Under the pieces are notes generated by a model, which made no database searches, was not told the origin of the DNA, and saw nothing but the letters and a program-made list of their open reading frames with translations. Position numbers and translations under genes: made by a program. Positions 52,934 through 64,000 of a DNA stretch of 64,000 nucleotides are shown in pieces (position 1 is the stretch's first letter; every line of letters begins with the position of its first letter). The stretch is from Nocardioides sp. T2.26MG-1 (GTDB lineage Bacteria > Actinomycetota > Actinomycetes > Propionibacteriales > Nocardioidaceae), in NCBI RefSeq assembly GCF_950101795.1, contig NZ_CATNLZ010000032.1, positions 481,928 through 545,927 of the forward strand, read 5' to 3'.

Positions 52934-52961
52934 GCAACCTTGGCGGCGCCCGGAAGGTTGC
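52934..52961. terminator. Hairpin after ctaA, possible bidirectional terminator
   Basis: GCAACCTT (52934-52941) and AAGGTTGC (52954-52961) form a perfect 8-bp stem with a 12-nt loop, followed by further GC-rich pairing. It lies in the 246-bp gap between the convergent ctaA and ctaB genes. There is no U-run, as is usual in actinobacteria. Nothing else was recognised in this gap. Confidence 0.5.
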
Positions 52962-53144
52962 CCGGGCACCGCCGCCCGGCGCGCACCCCGACGTACATCG
53001 ACGGCGGCCCGCCCGTACCCCCGTGGACGGGCTGGCCGCCGTCACCTCTCAGACGCCGTTGCAGCCCCGGAGGTTGCGTCGCGGGACGAACTTTCTCGCA
53101 CGAGTTACTCCGGGGCCCGGCGGAATCCGGTCGCGACCGGCCCC

Positions 53145-54089
53145 TCAGCGGGAGATCAGCGGGTCGACGGCGACCGCGACGAAGAGCAGCGACAGGTAGA
53201 GGTTGGACGAGTGGAACAGCCGCATCGGCTGGATCACCGTGAGGCTCTCGGTGTCGCGGGCGCGCGCCCACATCCGATGTGCCTCGACCAGGAAGAACGC
53301 ACCGAGCAGGCCGGCCGCCACGGGGTAGACCACGCCGGTGCCGGCGACCGGCCACAGCAGCAGCGACGTCGCGACCATCACCCAGCTGTAGAGGACGACC
53401 TGGCGGCCGACCTCGCGCGCGGGTACGACGACCGGGAGCATCGGCACGTCGACGTTCGCGTAGTCCTCGCGGTAGCGCAGCGCGAGCGCCCAGGTGTGCG
53501 GCGGGGTCCAGAAGAACACCACCGCGAAGAGCACCACCGGCACCCACGAGAGAGAGCCGGTCACGGCCGTCCACCCGATCAGCGCGGGGAAGCAGCCGGC
53601 GAGGCCGCCCCAGACGATGTTCTGGGTGGTGCGCCGCTTGAGGAGCATCGTGTAGCCGAAGACGTAGAACGCGTTGGCTGCGACCGCCAGCACCGCCGAG
53701 AGCGGGTTGACCCACAGGTAGAGGATCACGGTCGAGGCGATCCCGAGCACGAACCCGAACACCAGCGCGGCCGCCGGCGACACGATGTGGCGCGGCAGCG
53801 CCCGCCGGCGGGTGCGCCGCATCTGCTCGTCGATGTCGCGGTCGTAGACGCAGTTGAACACCGACGCCGACCCCGCCGAGAACGCACCACCGACGACGGT
53901 CGCGACGACGAGCCCCAGGTCGGGGACGCCGCGCGCGGCGAAGAACATCACCGGCACGGTGGTGAGCAGGAGCAGCTCGATCACGCGGGGCTTGGTGAGC
54001 CCGACGTACGCCGCGATCACGTCCTTGACGGTCGCCCGTTCGGCTGCGGACTGCTGGGCAGCAGAGGCCGACTGGCCGACGTACGTCAC
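53145..54089 (-). CDS. ctaB: Protoheme IX farnesyltransferase (heme O synthase)
   Basis: The 314-residue protein has about nine membrane spans, the prenyl-diphosphate motif NCVYDRDIDEQMRRTRRR, and DYANVDVPMLPV as the second polar loop. GTG 54089 is chosen at the start of family similarity (MTYVGQSASAAQQ, then the first helix). It makes heme O for cytochrome oxidase, working with ctaA. Confidence 0.95.
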   Translation of the reverse strand: MTYVGQSASAAQQSAAERATVKDVIAAYVGLTKPRVIELLLLTTVPVMFFAARGVPDLGLVVATVVGGAFSAGSASVFNCVYDRDIDEQMRRTRRRALPRHIVSPAAALVFGFVLGIASTVILYLWVNPLSAVLAVAANAFYVFGYTMLLKRRTTQNIVWGGLAGCFPALIGWTAVTGSLSWVPVVLFAVVFFWTPPHTWALALRYREDYANVDVPMLPVVVPAREVGRQVVLYSWVMVATSLLLWPVAGTGVVYPVAAGLLGAFFLVEAHRMWARARDTESLTVIQPMRLFHSSNLYLSLLFVAVAVDPLISR

Positions 54090-54200
54090 AGGGGATCCTC
54101 GGGCGGGACAGGGGGTACCGGCAGGTAGCAGGACGGCTGCGAGTCTATCCCGTGGGGTGAGTAGGCTCGGTGATGGCCGATTGACCTCGAAAGGAATCCC

Positions 54201-56330
<2,130 letters not shown>

Positions 56331-56371
56331 CCTCGGCTGCACGACCGACCACCTACATCGGAGGAACCTGC

Positions 56372-57478
56372 ATGAGCGACCGACTGAAAGCCCTCGCCGA
56401 CGCCGGCGTCTCCATCTGGCTCGACGACCTGTCCCGCGAGCTGATCGAGAGCGGCCGGCTCGCCGAGCTGATCGCCGAGAAGCACGTGGTGGGTGCCACC
56501 ACCAACCCGACGATCTTCGCGGCGGCGATCGCCGACGGGGAGCGGTACGACGGGCAGGTCCGTGAGCTGGTCGAGAAGGGCGAGCCGGTGGAGCGAGTGG
56601 TCTTCGAGCTCACCACCGAGGACGTCCGCAACGCCTGCGACCTGATGCGCCCGGCCTTCGACGCGCGTCACGTCGACGGTCGTGTGTCGATCGAGGTCGA
56701 GCCGGACCTCGCGAACGACACCGAGGGCACGCTCGCCTCGACCCGAGCCCTCTGGTCGGCCGTCGACCGCCCCAACGCCTTCATCAAGATCCCCGCGACC
56801 AAGGAGGGTCTGCCGGCCATCACGGCCGCGACCGCCGAGGGCATCAACGTCAACGTGACCCTGATCTTCGGCGAGCAGCGCTACCGCGAGGTCATGGACG
56901 CCTACCTCACCGGCCTCGAGCAGGCCCGCGAGGCCGGACGCGACCTGTCCACGATCCACTCGGTGGCGTCGTTCTTCGTCTCCCGGGTCGACACCGAGGT
57001 CGACAAGCGGCTGGAGGCGGTCGGCTCGGAGACCGCGCTCGCCCTGCGCGGCAAGGCGGCGGTGGCCAACGCCCTGGTGGCGTACGGCGCGTTCGAGGAG
57101 GTGTTCGGGTCCGAGCGCTGGCGCGCGCTCGAGGCCGCGGGCGCCAACCGGCAGCGGCCGCTGTGGGCGTCGACGGGGGTCAAGAACCCCGACTACGACG
57201 ACACCATGTACGTCCGCGACCTGGTCGTCCCCGAGACCGTGAACACGATGCCCGCGAAGACCATGGAGGCCTTCGCCGACCACGGCGAGATCCTCGGTGA
57301 CGTGGTCACCGGCCGGTCCGGTGCCGGCGCCGCGATCCTCGAGCGGCTCAGGGAGGTCGGCATCGACTTCGACGACGTCCTGGTCGTCCTCGAGACCGAG
57401 GGCGTGGACAAGTTCAAGAAGTCGTGGACCGAGCTCGTCGAGACCGTGTCCGCCCAGATGAAGAAGGCCTCCGCATGA
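56372..57478 (+). CDS. tal: Transaldolase
   Basis: The 368-residue protein has the actinobacterial long-type pattern: [32 protein letters not shown], and the Schiff-base lysine in [26 protein letters not shown] is also conserved. It moves dihydroxyacetone units between sugar phosphates. GGAGGA lies 6 nt before the ATG. The stop overlaps pgi. Confidence 0.96.
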   Translation: MSDRLKALADAGVSIWLDDLSRELIESGRLAELIAEKHVVGATTNPTIFAAAIADGERYDGQVRELVEKGEPVERVVFELTTEDVRNACDLMRPAFDARHVDGRVSIEVEPDLANDTEGTLASTRALWSAVDRPNAFIKIPATKEGLPAITAATAEGINVNVTLIFGEQRYREVMDAYLTGLEQAREAGRDLSTIHSVASFFVSRVDTEVDKRLEAVGSETALALRGKAAVANALVAYGAFEEVFGSERWRALEAAGANRQRPLWASTGVKNPDYDDTMYVRDLVVPETVNTMPAKTMEAFADHGEILGDVVTGRSGAGAAILERLREVGIDFDDVLVVLETEGVDKFKKSWTELVETVSAQMKKASA

Positions 57479-59142
57479 GCGACTCCCCCGCCCCCGCCGC
57501 CGGCTGGCACGTCGCACAGGGCGACCGGTTCGAGCTGCACGTCGGCTACCGCGACGAGGCGGCCTACACCGCCGCCGTGCAGGCCCTCGTGGACGACAAG
57601 GTCGCCAGCCGCCTCGCGGCGCGCGACCACACCCTGTGGGGGGCCGCCGCGGAGGCCGAGTCCGCCAAGCGCCTCGGCTGGGTCGGCCTGTCCGAGGCCT
57701 CCCGGTCGATGATCAGCGACATCGCCGAGCTCGAGGTCGAGCTGCGCGAGCAGCAGGTCTACCGGATCGTGCTCTGTGGCATGGGCGGGTCCTCGCTGGC
57801 TCCCGAGGTCATCTGCGAGAGCGACGACGTCGAGCTCGTGGTCCTCGACTCCTCCGACCCCGACTTCGTGCGCACCGCCATCGAGCACAGGCTCGAGGAG
57901 ACCGCCGTGGTCGTCTCCAGCAAGTCCGGCGGCACCGTCGAGACCGACAGCCAGCGACGCGCCTTCGAGAAGGCGTTCCGCGACGCCGGCATCGACCCCA
58001 CGAACCGGATCATCGTGGTCACCGACCCCGGGTCACCGCTGGAGAAGTCCGCGCGTGAGGCCGGCTACCGGGTCTTCCTCGCCGACCCCGAGGTCGGCGG
58101 GCGCTACTCCGCGCTCACGGCGTTCGGCCTGGTGCCCAGCGGCCTGGCCGGCGCTAACGTCGCCGACCTCCTCGACGAGGCCGAGGCGATCCGTCCGGCG
58201 CTCGAGGCCGACTCCGTCGACAACCCCGGCCTGCGGCTGGGCGCGCTGCTCGGCGCGGCCAACCTGGCCGGCGCCGACAAGCTGGCGCTCACGAACGTGG
58301 GGGCGCCGTACGCCGGCTTCGGCGACTGGGTCGAGCAGCTCGTCGCGGAGTCCACCGGCAAGGACGGCAAGGGCATCCTGCCGGTCGTCGTCGAGTCCCT
58401 CGACTCCCCCAACTTCACGCCCAGCACCGCGGACGAGGTCCTGGTCGCGTTCGGGCCCGGCCACGCCGACCGGGCCGACAAGATCCGGCCCACCTCCGGC
58501 TGGGGGGCCACGATCGACGCGCCGCTCGGCGCCCAGATGCTGCTGTGGGAGTACGCCACGGCCGTCGCGGGCCGGATCATCGGCATCAACCCGTTCGACC
58601 AGCCCGACGTCGAGAGCGCCAAGGCGGCCGCCCGCGAGATGCTGGACGGCGGGGGCAGCACCCCGGAGCCGGTGTTCACCGACGGGCCGGTCGCGGTCTA
58701 CGCGTCGGAGGGCTGGCTGCCCGAGGGCACCACCACGACCGCCGCCGCGGTGGAGGCGCTGCTCGCCCAGCTCGACGGCGACCGGGGCTACGTCTCCGTG
58801 CAGGCCTACCTCGACCGGCACCGCGACGCCCGCCTGGCCGACGTCCGCGACAAGCTCGCCGTGCGCACCTCGCGCCCGGTGACCTTCGGCTGGGGGCCGC
58901 GGTTCCTGCACTCGACCGGCCAGTACCACAAGGGCGGACCGGCCACCGGTGTCTACCTCCAGGTGACCGGGCAGCCGGAGGCCGACCTCGCCGTACCGGA
59001 TCGCCCGTTCACGTTCCACGAGTTCCTCACCGCGCAGGCCGTCGGTGACGGCCGCGTGCTGGCCGACAAGGGGCGCCCGGTCCTCCGGCTGCACGTCTCG
59101 TCGCCGGCGGAGCTCGGCGCGGTGCTGGGAGTGCTCGGGTGA
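57475..59142 (+). CDS. pgi: Glucose-6-phosphate isomerase
   Basis: The 555-residue protein has the sugar-isomerase (SIS) fold: [25 protein letters not shown] and the C-terminal [18 protein letters not shown]. It matches the divergent actinobacterial isomerase set between tal and zwf, longer at the C-terminus than the archaeal PGI. It converts glucose-6-P and fructose-6-P. ATGA overlaps at both ends. Confidence 0.92.
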   Translation: MSDSPAPAAGWHVAQGDRFELHVGYRDEAAYTAAVQALVDDKVASRLAARDHTLWGAAAEAESAKRLGWVGLSEASRSMISDIAELEVELREQQVYRIVLCGMGGSSLAPEVICESDDVELVVLDSSDPDFVRTAIEHRLEETAVVVSSKSGGTVETDSQRRAFEKAFRDAGIDPTNRIIVVTDPGSPLEKSAREAGYRVFLADPEVGGRYSALTAFGLVPSGLAGANVADLLDEAEAIRPALEADSVDNPGLRLGALLGAANLAGADKLALTNVGAPYAGFGDWVEQLVAESTGKDGKGILPVVVESLDSPNFTPSTADEVLVAFGPGHADRADKIRPTSGWGATIDAPLGAQMLLWEYATAVAGRIIGINPFDQPDVESAKAAAREMLDGGGSTPEPVFTDGPVAVYASEGWLPEGTTTTAAAVEALLAQLDGDRGYVSVQAYLDRHRDARLADVRDKLAVRTSRPVTFGWGPRFLHSTGQYHKGGPATGVYLQVTGQPEADLAVPDRPFTFHEFLTAQAVGDGRVLADKGRPVLRLHVSSPAELGAVLGVLG

Positions 59143-60689
59143 CGACCCCGCCGGTGTGGAGCAACCCGCTCCGCGATCCCCGGGACCGGCGGCTGCCCCG
59201 CATCGCGGGGCCGAGCGGGATGGTGCTCTTCGGTGTGACCGGGGACCTGTCCCGCAAGAAGATCATGCCCGCGATCTACGACCTGGCGAACCGCGGGCTG
59301 CTGCCCCCGGGCTTCAGCCTCACCGGCTTCGCCCGGCGGGACTGGGCCGACCAGGACTTCGCGCAGATCGTGCACGACTCGGTGAAGGCGCACGCCCGCA
59401 CCGAGTTCCGTGAGGAGGTCTGGCAGCAGCTCGCCGAGGGCTTCCGCTTCGTGCCGGGCAACTTCGACGACGACCAGGCCTTCGAGCGGCTGCGCCGTAC
59501 GATCGAGGAGCTCGACGAGGTCCGCGGCACCGGCGGCAACCACGCGTTCTACCTGGCGATCCCGCCGGGATTCTTCGCCGACGTGGTCGGCCAGCTCCAG
59601 GAGCACGGCCTCACCGAGGGACGAGGCGACTCGTGGCGCCGAGTGGTGGTCGAGAAGCCCTTCGGTCACGACCTGGAGTCGGCCCGCCAGCTCAACGCGG
59701 TGCTCGACGAGGTGTTCCCGTCGGGCTCGATCTTCCGGATCGACCACTACCTCGGCAAGGAGACCGTGCAGAACATCCTGGCGCTGCGGTTCGCCAACGC
59801 GATGTTCGAGCCGATCTGGAACGCCAACTACGTCGACCACGTCCAGATCACGATGGCCGAGGACGTCGGCATCGGCGGGCGCGCCGGCTACTACGACGGC
59901 ATCGGCGCCGCCCGCGACGTGATCCAGAACCACCTGCTGCAGCTGATGGCGCTGGTCGCGATGGAGGAGCCCACGTCGTTCGACGCCGAGAGCCTGCGCA
60001 TCGAGAAGCAGAAGGTGCTCTCCAGCGTGGTGCTGCCCCGCCGCCTCGACCTGACCACCGCCCGCGGGCAGTACGCCGCCGGGTGGGCCGGCGGTGAGGA
60101 GGTCATCGGCTTCCTCGAGGAGGAGGGCATCAAGCGCACGTCCTCGACCGAGACGTACGCCGCGGTCACGCTCAACGTCGACACCCGCCGCTGGGCGGGG
60201 GTGCCGTTCTACCTGCGCACCGGCAAGCGGCTCGGCCGCCGGGTCACCGAGGTCGCCGTGGTGTTCAAGCGCGCCCCGCACCTGCCGTTCGCCGCGTCCT
60301 CGACCGAGGAGCTGACCCAGAACGCCCTGGTGATCCGCGTGCAGCCCGACGAGGGCGTGACGATGCGCTTCGGCTCGAAGGTGCCCGGCACCCAGATGGA
60401 GATCCGCGACGTCAACATGGACTTCGCCTACGGCGGGGCCTTCACCGAGTCGTCGCCCGAGGCGTACGAGCGGCTGATCCTCGACGTGCTCCTCGGCGAC
60501 CCGCCGCTGTTCCCACGGCACGAGGAGGTCGAGCTGTCCTGGAAGATCCTGGACCCGATCCTCGAGCACTGGGCCAAGCAGGACGAGCAGCGCAAGAGCA
60601 AGCCCGAGCAGTACGAGTCCGGCGGGTGGGGACCCTCCTCCTCGGATGCGATGCTCGCGCGCGACGGACGAGTCTGGAGACGCCCATGA
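59139..60689 (+). CDS. zwf: Glucose-6-phosphate 1-dehydrogenase
   Basis: The 516-residue protein has GVTGDLSRKKIMPAIYDLANRGLLPP (NADP loop), the active-site RIDHYLGKETVQN and EKPFGHDL. It catalyses the NADPH-forming entry step of the pentose-phosphate pathway. GTG overlaps pgi. The 85 bp before opcA hold no other gene. Confidence 0.96.
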   Translation: MTTPPVWSNPLRDPRDRRLPRIAGPSGMVLFGVTGDLSRKKIMPAIYDLANRGLLPPGFSLTGFARRDWADQDFAQIVHDSVKAHARTEFREEVWQQLAEGFRFVPGNFDDDQAFERLRRTIEELDEVRGTGGNHAFYLAIPPGFFADVVGQLQEHGLTEGRGDSWRRVVVEKPFGHDLESARQLNAVLDEVFPSGSIFRIDHYLGKETVQNILALRFANAMFEPIWNANYVDHVQITMAEDVGIGGRAGYYDGIGAARDVIQNHLLQLMALVAMEEPTSFDAESLRIEKQKVLSSVVLPRRLDLTTARGQYAAGWAGGEEVIGFLEEEGIKRTSSTETYAAVTLNVDTRRWAGVPFYLRTGKRLGRRVTEVAVVFKRAPHLPFAASSTEELTQNALVIRVQPDEGVTMRFGSKVPGTQMEIRDVNMDFAYGGAFTESSPEAYERLILDVLLGDPPLFPRHEEVELSWKILDPILEHWAKQDEQRKSKPEQYESGGWGPSSSDAMLARDGRVWRRP

Positions 60690-60774
60690 AGCCAACCCAG
60701 CCCACGCCGCGCCCGAACGTGCGCCCCGCATTGCCCCCGCGTCTGCCGGATCAGTTGACCGTTGGAAGTGCAGA

Positions 60775-61701
60775 ATGATCGAGTTGACAAGCACCAATGC
60801 GTCCGAGATCGCCGCGGAGTTCGTCCGCGCACGGACCCGGGCCGGCAGCCCGGCGATGGGCATGGTCATGACGCTGATCATCGTGGTCAACGAGGACCAG
60901 GCCGAGGACGCCATGGCCGCGGCACGCGCAGCGTCGCACGAGCACCCCGCGCGGGTGCTCGGCGTGATCCTGGGCAGCGGCCGCGGCGCGCCCCAGGTCA
61001 ACGCCCAGGTCGGCATCGGCTCGGGCTGGACGGGTGAGACCGCGCTGATCCGGCTCAAGGGCGAGGTCGTCAAGCACCCCGAGTCCGTCGTGCTCCCCCT
61101 GCTGCTGCCCGACTCCCCCGTGGCCGTCTGGTGGCCGTGCCACCCGCCCGAGGACCCCGCGGGCGATCCACTCGGCCGGCTCGCCCAGCGCCGGATCACC
61201 GACGCCGCCGCGGCCTCGAAGGCGCGGACCCGGGCGATCCACCAGCAGTGTGCGTCGTACACCAAGGGCAACACCGACCTCGCGTGGACGCGCATCACCT
61301 CGTGGCGGGCCCTGCTCGCCGCGTCGCTCGACCAGCGGCCGGTGAAGGTGACCGGCGCCGCGGTCACCGGTGAGCGGATCAGCCCGAGCGCGGACCTGCT
61401 CGCGGCCTGGCTGGCCGACCGCCTGAAGGTCGACGTCAAGCGGTCCAGCTCCGAAGGACCCGGCATCACCGAGGTGGTGCTCGAGACCCGTGACGGCCCG
61501 ATCCGGATCACCCGCACGGACGGCAAGCTCGCGACGTTCTCCTCGCCCGGTCAGCCCGACCGGCCGGTGGCGCTCAAGCGACGTGCGCTGCCCGAGCTCC
61601 TCGCCGAGGAGCTGCGCCGGCTCGACGAAGACGACGTGTACGCCGAGACCGCCCGCGCCCTCGTCAAGATGAACGAAGCCAAGATGGGATCCCGATCGTG
61701 A
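60775..61701 (+). CDS. opcA: Glucose-6-phosphate dehydrogenase assembly protein OpcA
   Basis: The 308-residue protein starts MIELTSTNASEIAAEFV and has TLIIVVNEDQAEDAMAAA, VVLPLLLPDSPVAVWWPCHPPEDPAGDPLG and TDLAWTRITSWRALLAA, the standard OpcA blocks. It is required for active G6PDH in actinobacteria and cyanobacteria. ATG 60775 has GGAAG 7 nt upstream; earlier in-frame starts lie in zwf. Confidence 0.94.
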   Translation: MIELTSTNASEIAAEFVRARTRAGSPAMGMVMTLIIVVNEDQAEDAMAAARAASHEHPARVLGVILGSGRGAPQVNAQVGIGSGWTGETALIRLKGEVVKHPESVVLPLLLPDSPVAVWWPCHPPEDPAGDPLGRLAQRRITDAAAASKARTRAIHQQCASYTKGNTDLAWTRITSWRALLAASLDQRPVKVTGAAVTGERISPSADLLAAWLADRLKVDVKRSSSEGPGITEVVLETRDGPIRITRTDGKLATFSSPGQPDRPVALKRRALPELLAEELRRLDEDDVYAETARALVKMNEAKMGSRS

Positions 61702-62426
61702 GCACCGTTCCCCGGGTGGAGGTCCACCCGGACCCCTCCGCCCTGGCCACGTCGGTCGCCGGCGAGCTGCTGACCCGGCTCGCCGACGCCCAGGCCGCCG
61801 GCGGCGTGCCCCAGATCGCGCTCACCGGCGGCAGCATCGCCGAGGAGATCCATCGTGAGCTCGCCCGCCTCTCCCCCGCCTCCGAGGTCGACTGGACCCA
61901 GGTCGTGGTCTGGTGGGGCGACGAGCGCTTCGTGGCACCCGACTCCCCCGACCGCAACGCCGGGCAGGCCCGCGAGGCGTTCCTGGACGCGGTCGGCGTC
62001 GACCCCGCCAAGGTGCACGAGATGCCGTCGACGGCCGACACGGCCGACGTCGAGGCGGGGGCAGCGGCGTACGCCGCGGACCTGCGCGCGCACGGCAGCG
62101 GCGACTTCGACGTGGTGATGCTGGGCATCGGGCCCGACGGCCACATCGCCTCGCTCTTCCCGGGCTTCCCGCAGCTCGACGTCACCGACCGGATCGCGGT
62201 CGGCGTGACGGGCTCGCCGAAGCCGCCCCCGGAGCGGATCAGCCTGACGCTCCCGGCGCTCAACCGCGCCCGGTCCGTCTGGTTCCTGGTCAGCGGGGAC
62301 GGCAAGGCCGGTGCGGTCGCCCAGGCCCTCGGCGGCGCCGACCTCCACGAGATCCCCGCCGCCGGCGTCACCGGCCACGACGAGACGATCTGGTTCCTCG
62401 ACCGCGACGCCGCCAGCCAGCTCTGA
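61698..62426 (+). CDS. pgl: 6-phosphogluconolactonase
   Basis: The 242-residue protein has the DevB/NagB-like fold: ALTGGSIAEEIHREL, VVWWGDERFV, MLGIGPDGHIASLFPG (catalytic His) and SLTLPALNRARSVWFLVSG. It hydrolyses the lactone made by Zwf. GTG overlaps opcA by 4 bp. It ends the pentose-phosphate operon. Confidence 0.95.
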   Translation: MSTVPRVEVHPDPSALATSVAGELLTRLADAQAAGGVPQIALTGGSIAEEIHRELARLSPASEVDWTQVVVWWGDERFVAPDSPDRNAGQAREAFLDAVGVDPAKVHEMPSTADTADVEAGAAAYAADLRAHGSGDFDVVMLGIGPDGHIASLFPGFPQLDVTDRIAVGVTGSPKPPPERISLTLPALNRARSVWFLVSGDGKAGAVAQALGGADLHEIPAAGVTGHDETIWFLDRDAASQL

Positions 62427-62461
62427 CGTTGATTCGGGACGACTCGACCTTGCTGCGGCAG

Positions 62462-62821
62462 CTAGAAGATGACGTCGCCGGACTTGCGACGGGAGCGCAG
62501 GAGCGCGAGTGCCTCGTCGAGGATGTCGGCGGCCTCCTGGTCGGAGCGCCGCTCCTTCACGTAGGCCAGGTGGGTCTTGTACGGCTCGATCTTGGGGGCG
62601 GGCGGCGGGTTCTCCGAGTCGAGGCTCGCCGGCAGGCCGCACTTGGGGCAGTCCCAGGAGTCCGGCACCTGCGCCTCGACCGAGAAGGTCACCACCGAGC
62701 GGTGCTCGTGGGCGCAGAAGTAGGTCACGGCCTGGCGAGGCGCCGCCTCACCACGCTCGGCCTCGCCCATCGGGCCGGCCCCAACCCGGCTCCCGCGAAT
62801 AGCGTTTCCTCCACCAGCCAC
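62462..62821 (-). CDS. rbpA: RNA polymerase-binding protein RbpA
   Basis: The 119-residue protein has the actinobacterial RbpA sequence: GGGNAIRGSRVGAGPMGEAERGE, a zinc-knuckle domain with Cys at YFCAHEHRS and DCPKCGLPASL, and the C-terminal sigma-interacting part RSDQEAADILDEALALLRSR. It activates sigma-A-type polymerase. AAAGGGAA lies 8 nt before the GTG. Confidence 0.96.
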   Translation of the reverse strand: MAGGGNAIRGSRVGAGPMGEAERGEAAPRQAVTYFCAHEHRSVVTFSVEAQVPDSWDCPKCGLPASLDSENPPPAPKIEPYKTHLAYVKERRSDQEAADILDEALALLRSRRKSGDVIF

Positions 62822-62845
62822 GGATCGGTTCCCTTTCTCGAGTTC

Positions 62846-63076
62846 TCAGTAGGCGAGCAGGAGCCCGAGGGCCACCACACAGGCAAACCAGATGACGCCG
62901 ATCCCGACCGTCAACCGGTCGAGATTGCGCTCCGCGACGGACGAGCCGCCGAGGGAGCTGGAGACGCCACCGCCGAACATGTCCGAGAGGCCACCCCCGC
63001 GGCCCTTGTGGAGCAGCACGAGCAGGATCATCAGACCGCTCGCGATCATGAGCACGATGGTGAAGAGCAGAGTCAC
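62846..63076 (-). CDS. secG: Preprotein translocase subunit SecG
   Basis: The 76-residue protein has two membrane helices (LLFTIVLMIASGLMILLVLLH and LTVGIGVIWFACVVALGLLL) separated by the conserved KGRGGGLSDMFGGGVSSSLGGSSVAERNLDR. It forms part of SecYEG. TAGGCT ends 8 nt before the GTG start. It is the usual partner downstream of tpiA. Confidence 0.96.
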   Translation of the reverse strand: MTLLFTIVLMIASGLMILLVLLHKGRGGGLSDMFGGGVSSSLGGSSVAERNLDRLTVGIGVIWFACVVALGLLLAY

Positions 63077-63107
63077 GATCGGTAAGCCTACGTCAGAGCC
63101 GGGGAGA

Positions 63108-63902
63108 TCAGAGGACCGGCATGTCGTAGAAGCGGCAGATTCCGCCGAACTCGTCCACCTGCAGGCTCGCGCCGCCCACCAGGCAGCCGTCCACGTCCTC
63201 CTTGGCCATGATGCCGGCGACGTTGGAGGCCTTCACCGAGCCGCCGTACAGCACGCGCACGGCGTCGGCGGCCTCGTCACCGTGGACCTCGCGGATCCGC
63301 GCGCGGATCGCGGCGCAGACCTCCTGGGCGTCCTCAGGCGTCGCGACCTCGCCGGTGCCGATCGCCCAGACGGGCTCGTACGCGACCACGAGACCGGCGA
63401 CCTGCTCGGCGGTGAACCCGGCGAGCGACCCGTCGACCTGCGCCAGGCAGTGCTCGACGTGCTGCTGCGCCTTCCGGACCTCGAGGCCCTCGCCGACGCA
63501 CACGATCGGCACCATCCCGGCCTCGAGGGCCTTGTGGGCCTTGGCGTTGACGACCTCGTCGGTCTCGGCGTGGTACTCGCGACGCTCGCTGTGCCCGGCC
63601 AGCACATAGGAGCAGCCGAGCTTGCTCAGCATGGTCGCCGAGATCTCGCCCGTATAGGCGCCGGAGTCGTGCGTCGAGACGTCCTGAGCGGCGTACTTGA
63701 CCTGCAGCCGGTCACCGTCGACGAGCGTCTGCACCGACCGGAGGTCGGTGAACGGCGGGACCACGACGACCTCGGCACGCTTGTAGTCGTGCCGCTTGTC
63801 GGTCAGCGTCCAGGCGAGCTTCTGGACCAGGACCACCGCCTCCTGGTGGTTGAGGTTCATCTTCCAGTTGCCCGCCATGAGCGGGGTGCGCTTGTCGGCC
63901 AT
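63108..63902 (-). CDS. tpiA: Triosephosphate isomerase
   Basis: The 264-residue TIM barrel has NWKMN (Lys14), [10 protein letters not shown] (electrophile His) and [13 protein letters not shown] (catalytic Glu). It interconverts dihydroxyacetone phosphate and glyceraldehyde-3-phosphate. GAGG lies 5 nt before the ATG. Gene order tpiA-secG-rbpA next to the pentose-phosphate operon is common in actinobacteria. Confidence 0.97.
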   Translation of the reverse strand: MADKRTPLMAGNWKMNLNHQEAVVLVQKLAWTLTDKRHDYKRAEVVVVPPFTDLRSVQTLVDGDRLQVKYAAQDVSTHDSGAYTGEISATMLSKLGCSYVLAGHSERREYHAETDEVVNAKAHKALEAGMVPIVCVGEGLEVRKAQQHVEHCLAQVDGSLAGFTAEQVAGLVVAYEPVWAIGTGEVATPEDAQEVCAAIRARIREVHGDEAADAVRVLYGGSVKASNVAGIMAKEDVDGCLVGGASLQVDEFGGICRFYDMPVL

Positions 63903-64000
63903 GCCATCCTCGGCGTCTCGTGTGTCGGGGCTGGGCCCCGGTCGGGTTGTTCGTGCATTGAGGCGTCGCCCCCCCGGGCCCCCGGGGCGTCGCTTGGGTG
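63903..64000. other. Upstream region of tpiA with GC-rich palindrome
   Basis: No gene is visible in these last 98 bp. A block at 63962-63995 combines CCCGGGCCCCCGGGG with a GCGTCGC repeat on each side and may form a strong hairpin before tpiA. The rest, down to the ATG, is probably the tpiA leader or the end of an intergenic region after a gene outside the window. Confidence 0.4.

Noticed and set aside
58953..61526. 857-codon open frame on the minus strand
   Set aside because: It lies antisense to zwf and opcA, whose motifs are unmistakable. The frame lacks any recognisable fold.
63962..63995. GC-rich block before tpiA as a replication or attachment site
   Set aside because: It is a short G/C-run palindrome with direct GCGTCGC ends at the window edge. 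No integrase, tRNA or DnaA-box context supports such a role.

Overview
The window is about 64 kb of a high-GC actinobacterial chromosome, most like Nocardioides or another member of the Nocardioidaceae. That placement is inferred from gene content: RbpA, a SufR-led SUF operon, an OpcA-containing pentose-phosphate operon, a Vms1-like actinobacterial release factor, a mycothiol-type DinB protein, a probable 6C small RNA and very many apparently leaderless genes. No rRNA, tRNA, CRISPR array, prophage, transposase or plasmid gene was seen. The window looks like ordinary chromosome with a few accessory islands and several dispersed palindromic repeats.

Layout. 1-6.5 kb: a cut-off siroheme synthase, a PEBP protein, a luciferase-like monooxygenase/FMN reductase pair behind a 10-bp perfect palindrome, a class F sortase with a secreted partner preceded by a DasR-like site, and a SpoIIE-type phosphatase. 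6.6-7.4 kb: a secreted GH46 chitosanase. 7.4-14.2 kb: the most interesting metabolic locus, with a permease, FadR-type regulator, glutamine-synthetase-like ligase, aldehyde dehydrogenase, SDR and C26 gamma-glutamyl hydrolase. Together these could take up ethanolamine (or a similar amine), gamma-glutamylate it, oxidise it and release the product without EutBC. 14.2-25.2 kb: a lipid phosphodiesterase, hydrolase, nitroreductase, TSUP exporter, SPFH/NfeD pair, ABC ATPase, SerB, SixA, FabG-FabI fatty-acid genes, dodecin and DUF3099.

25.2-40.7 kb: a 6C-type RNA, MoaA, SURF1, an SDR, an ABC exporter, enoyl-CoA hydratase, an ABC-F protein preceded by a small palindromic ORF, a zinc metallopeptidase, a kinase-like phosphotransferase, an ABC efflux system with its own MarR/GbsR-type regulator, the acVLRF1 release factor and a chemoreceptor. 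40.7-47.7 kb: a repeat-rich gap, then the complete SUF iron-sulfur operon on the minus strand in the order sufR-sufB-sufD-Rieske-sufC-sufS-sufU-sufT. Two 24-25 codon mini-ORFs, coupled by ATGA overlaps, flank the Rieske gene. The mini-ORFs belong to a palindromic repeat family with a third copy before the ABC-F gene.

47.8-52.9 kb: a lipid-related trio (flippase-like protein, PAP2 protein, GDPD), an ABC exporter and heme A synthase. 53.1-64 kb: protoheme farnesyltransferase diverging from a tight operon tkt-tal-pgi-zwf-opcA-pgl, which supplies NADPH and pentoses, followed on the opposite strand by tpiA-secG-rbpA. Most genes are packed with ATGA/GTGA overlaps. Many transcription starts appear to coincide with the start codon, because a TANNNT -10 element ends 6-8 nt before it.
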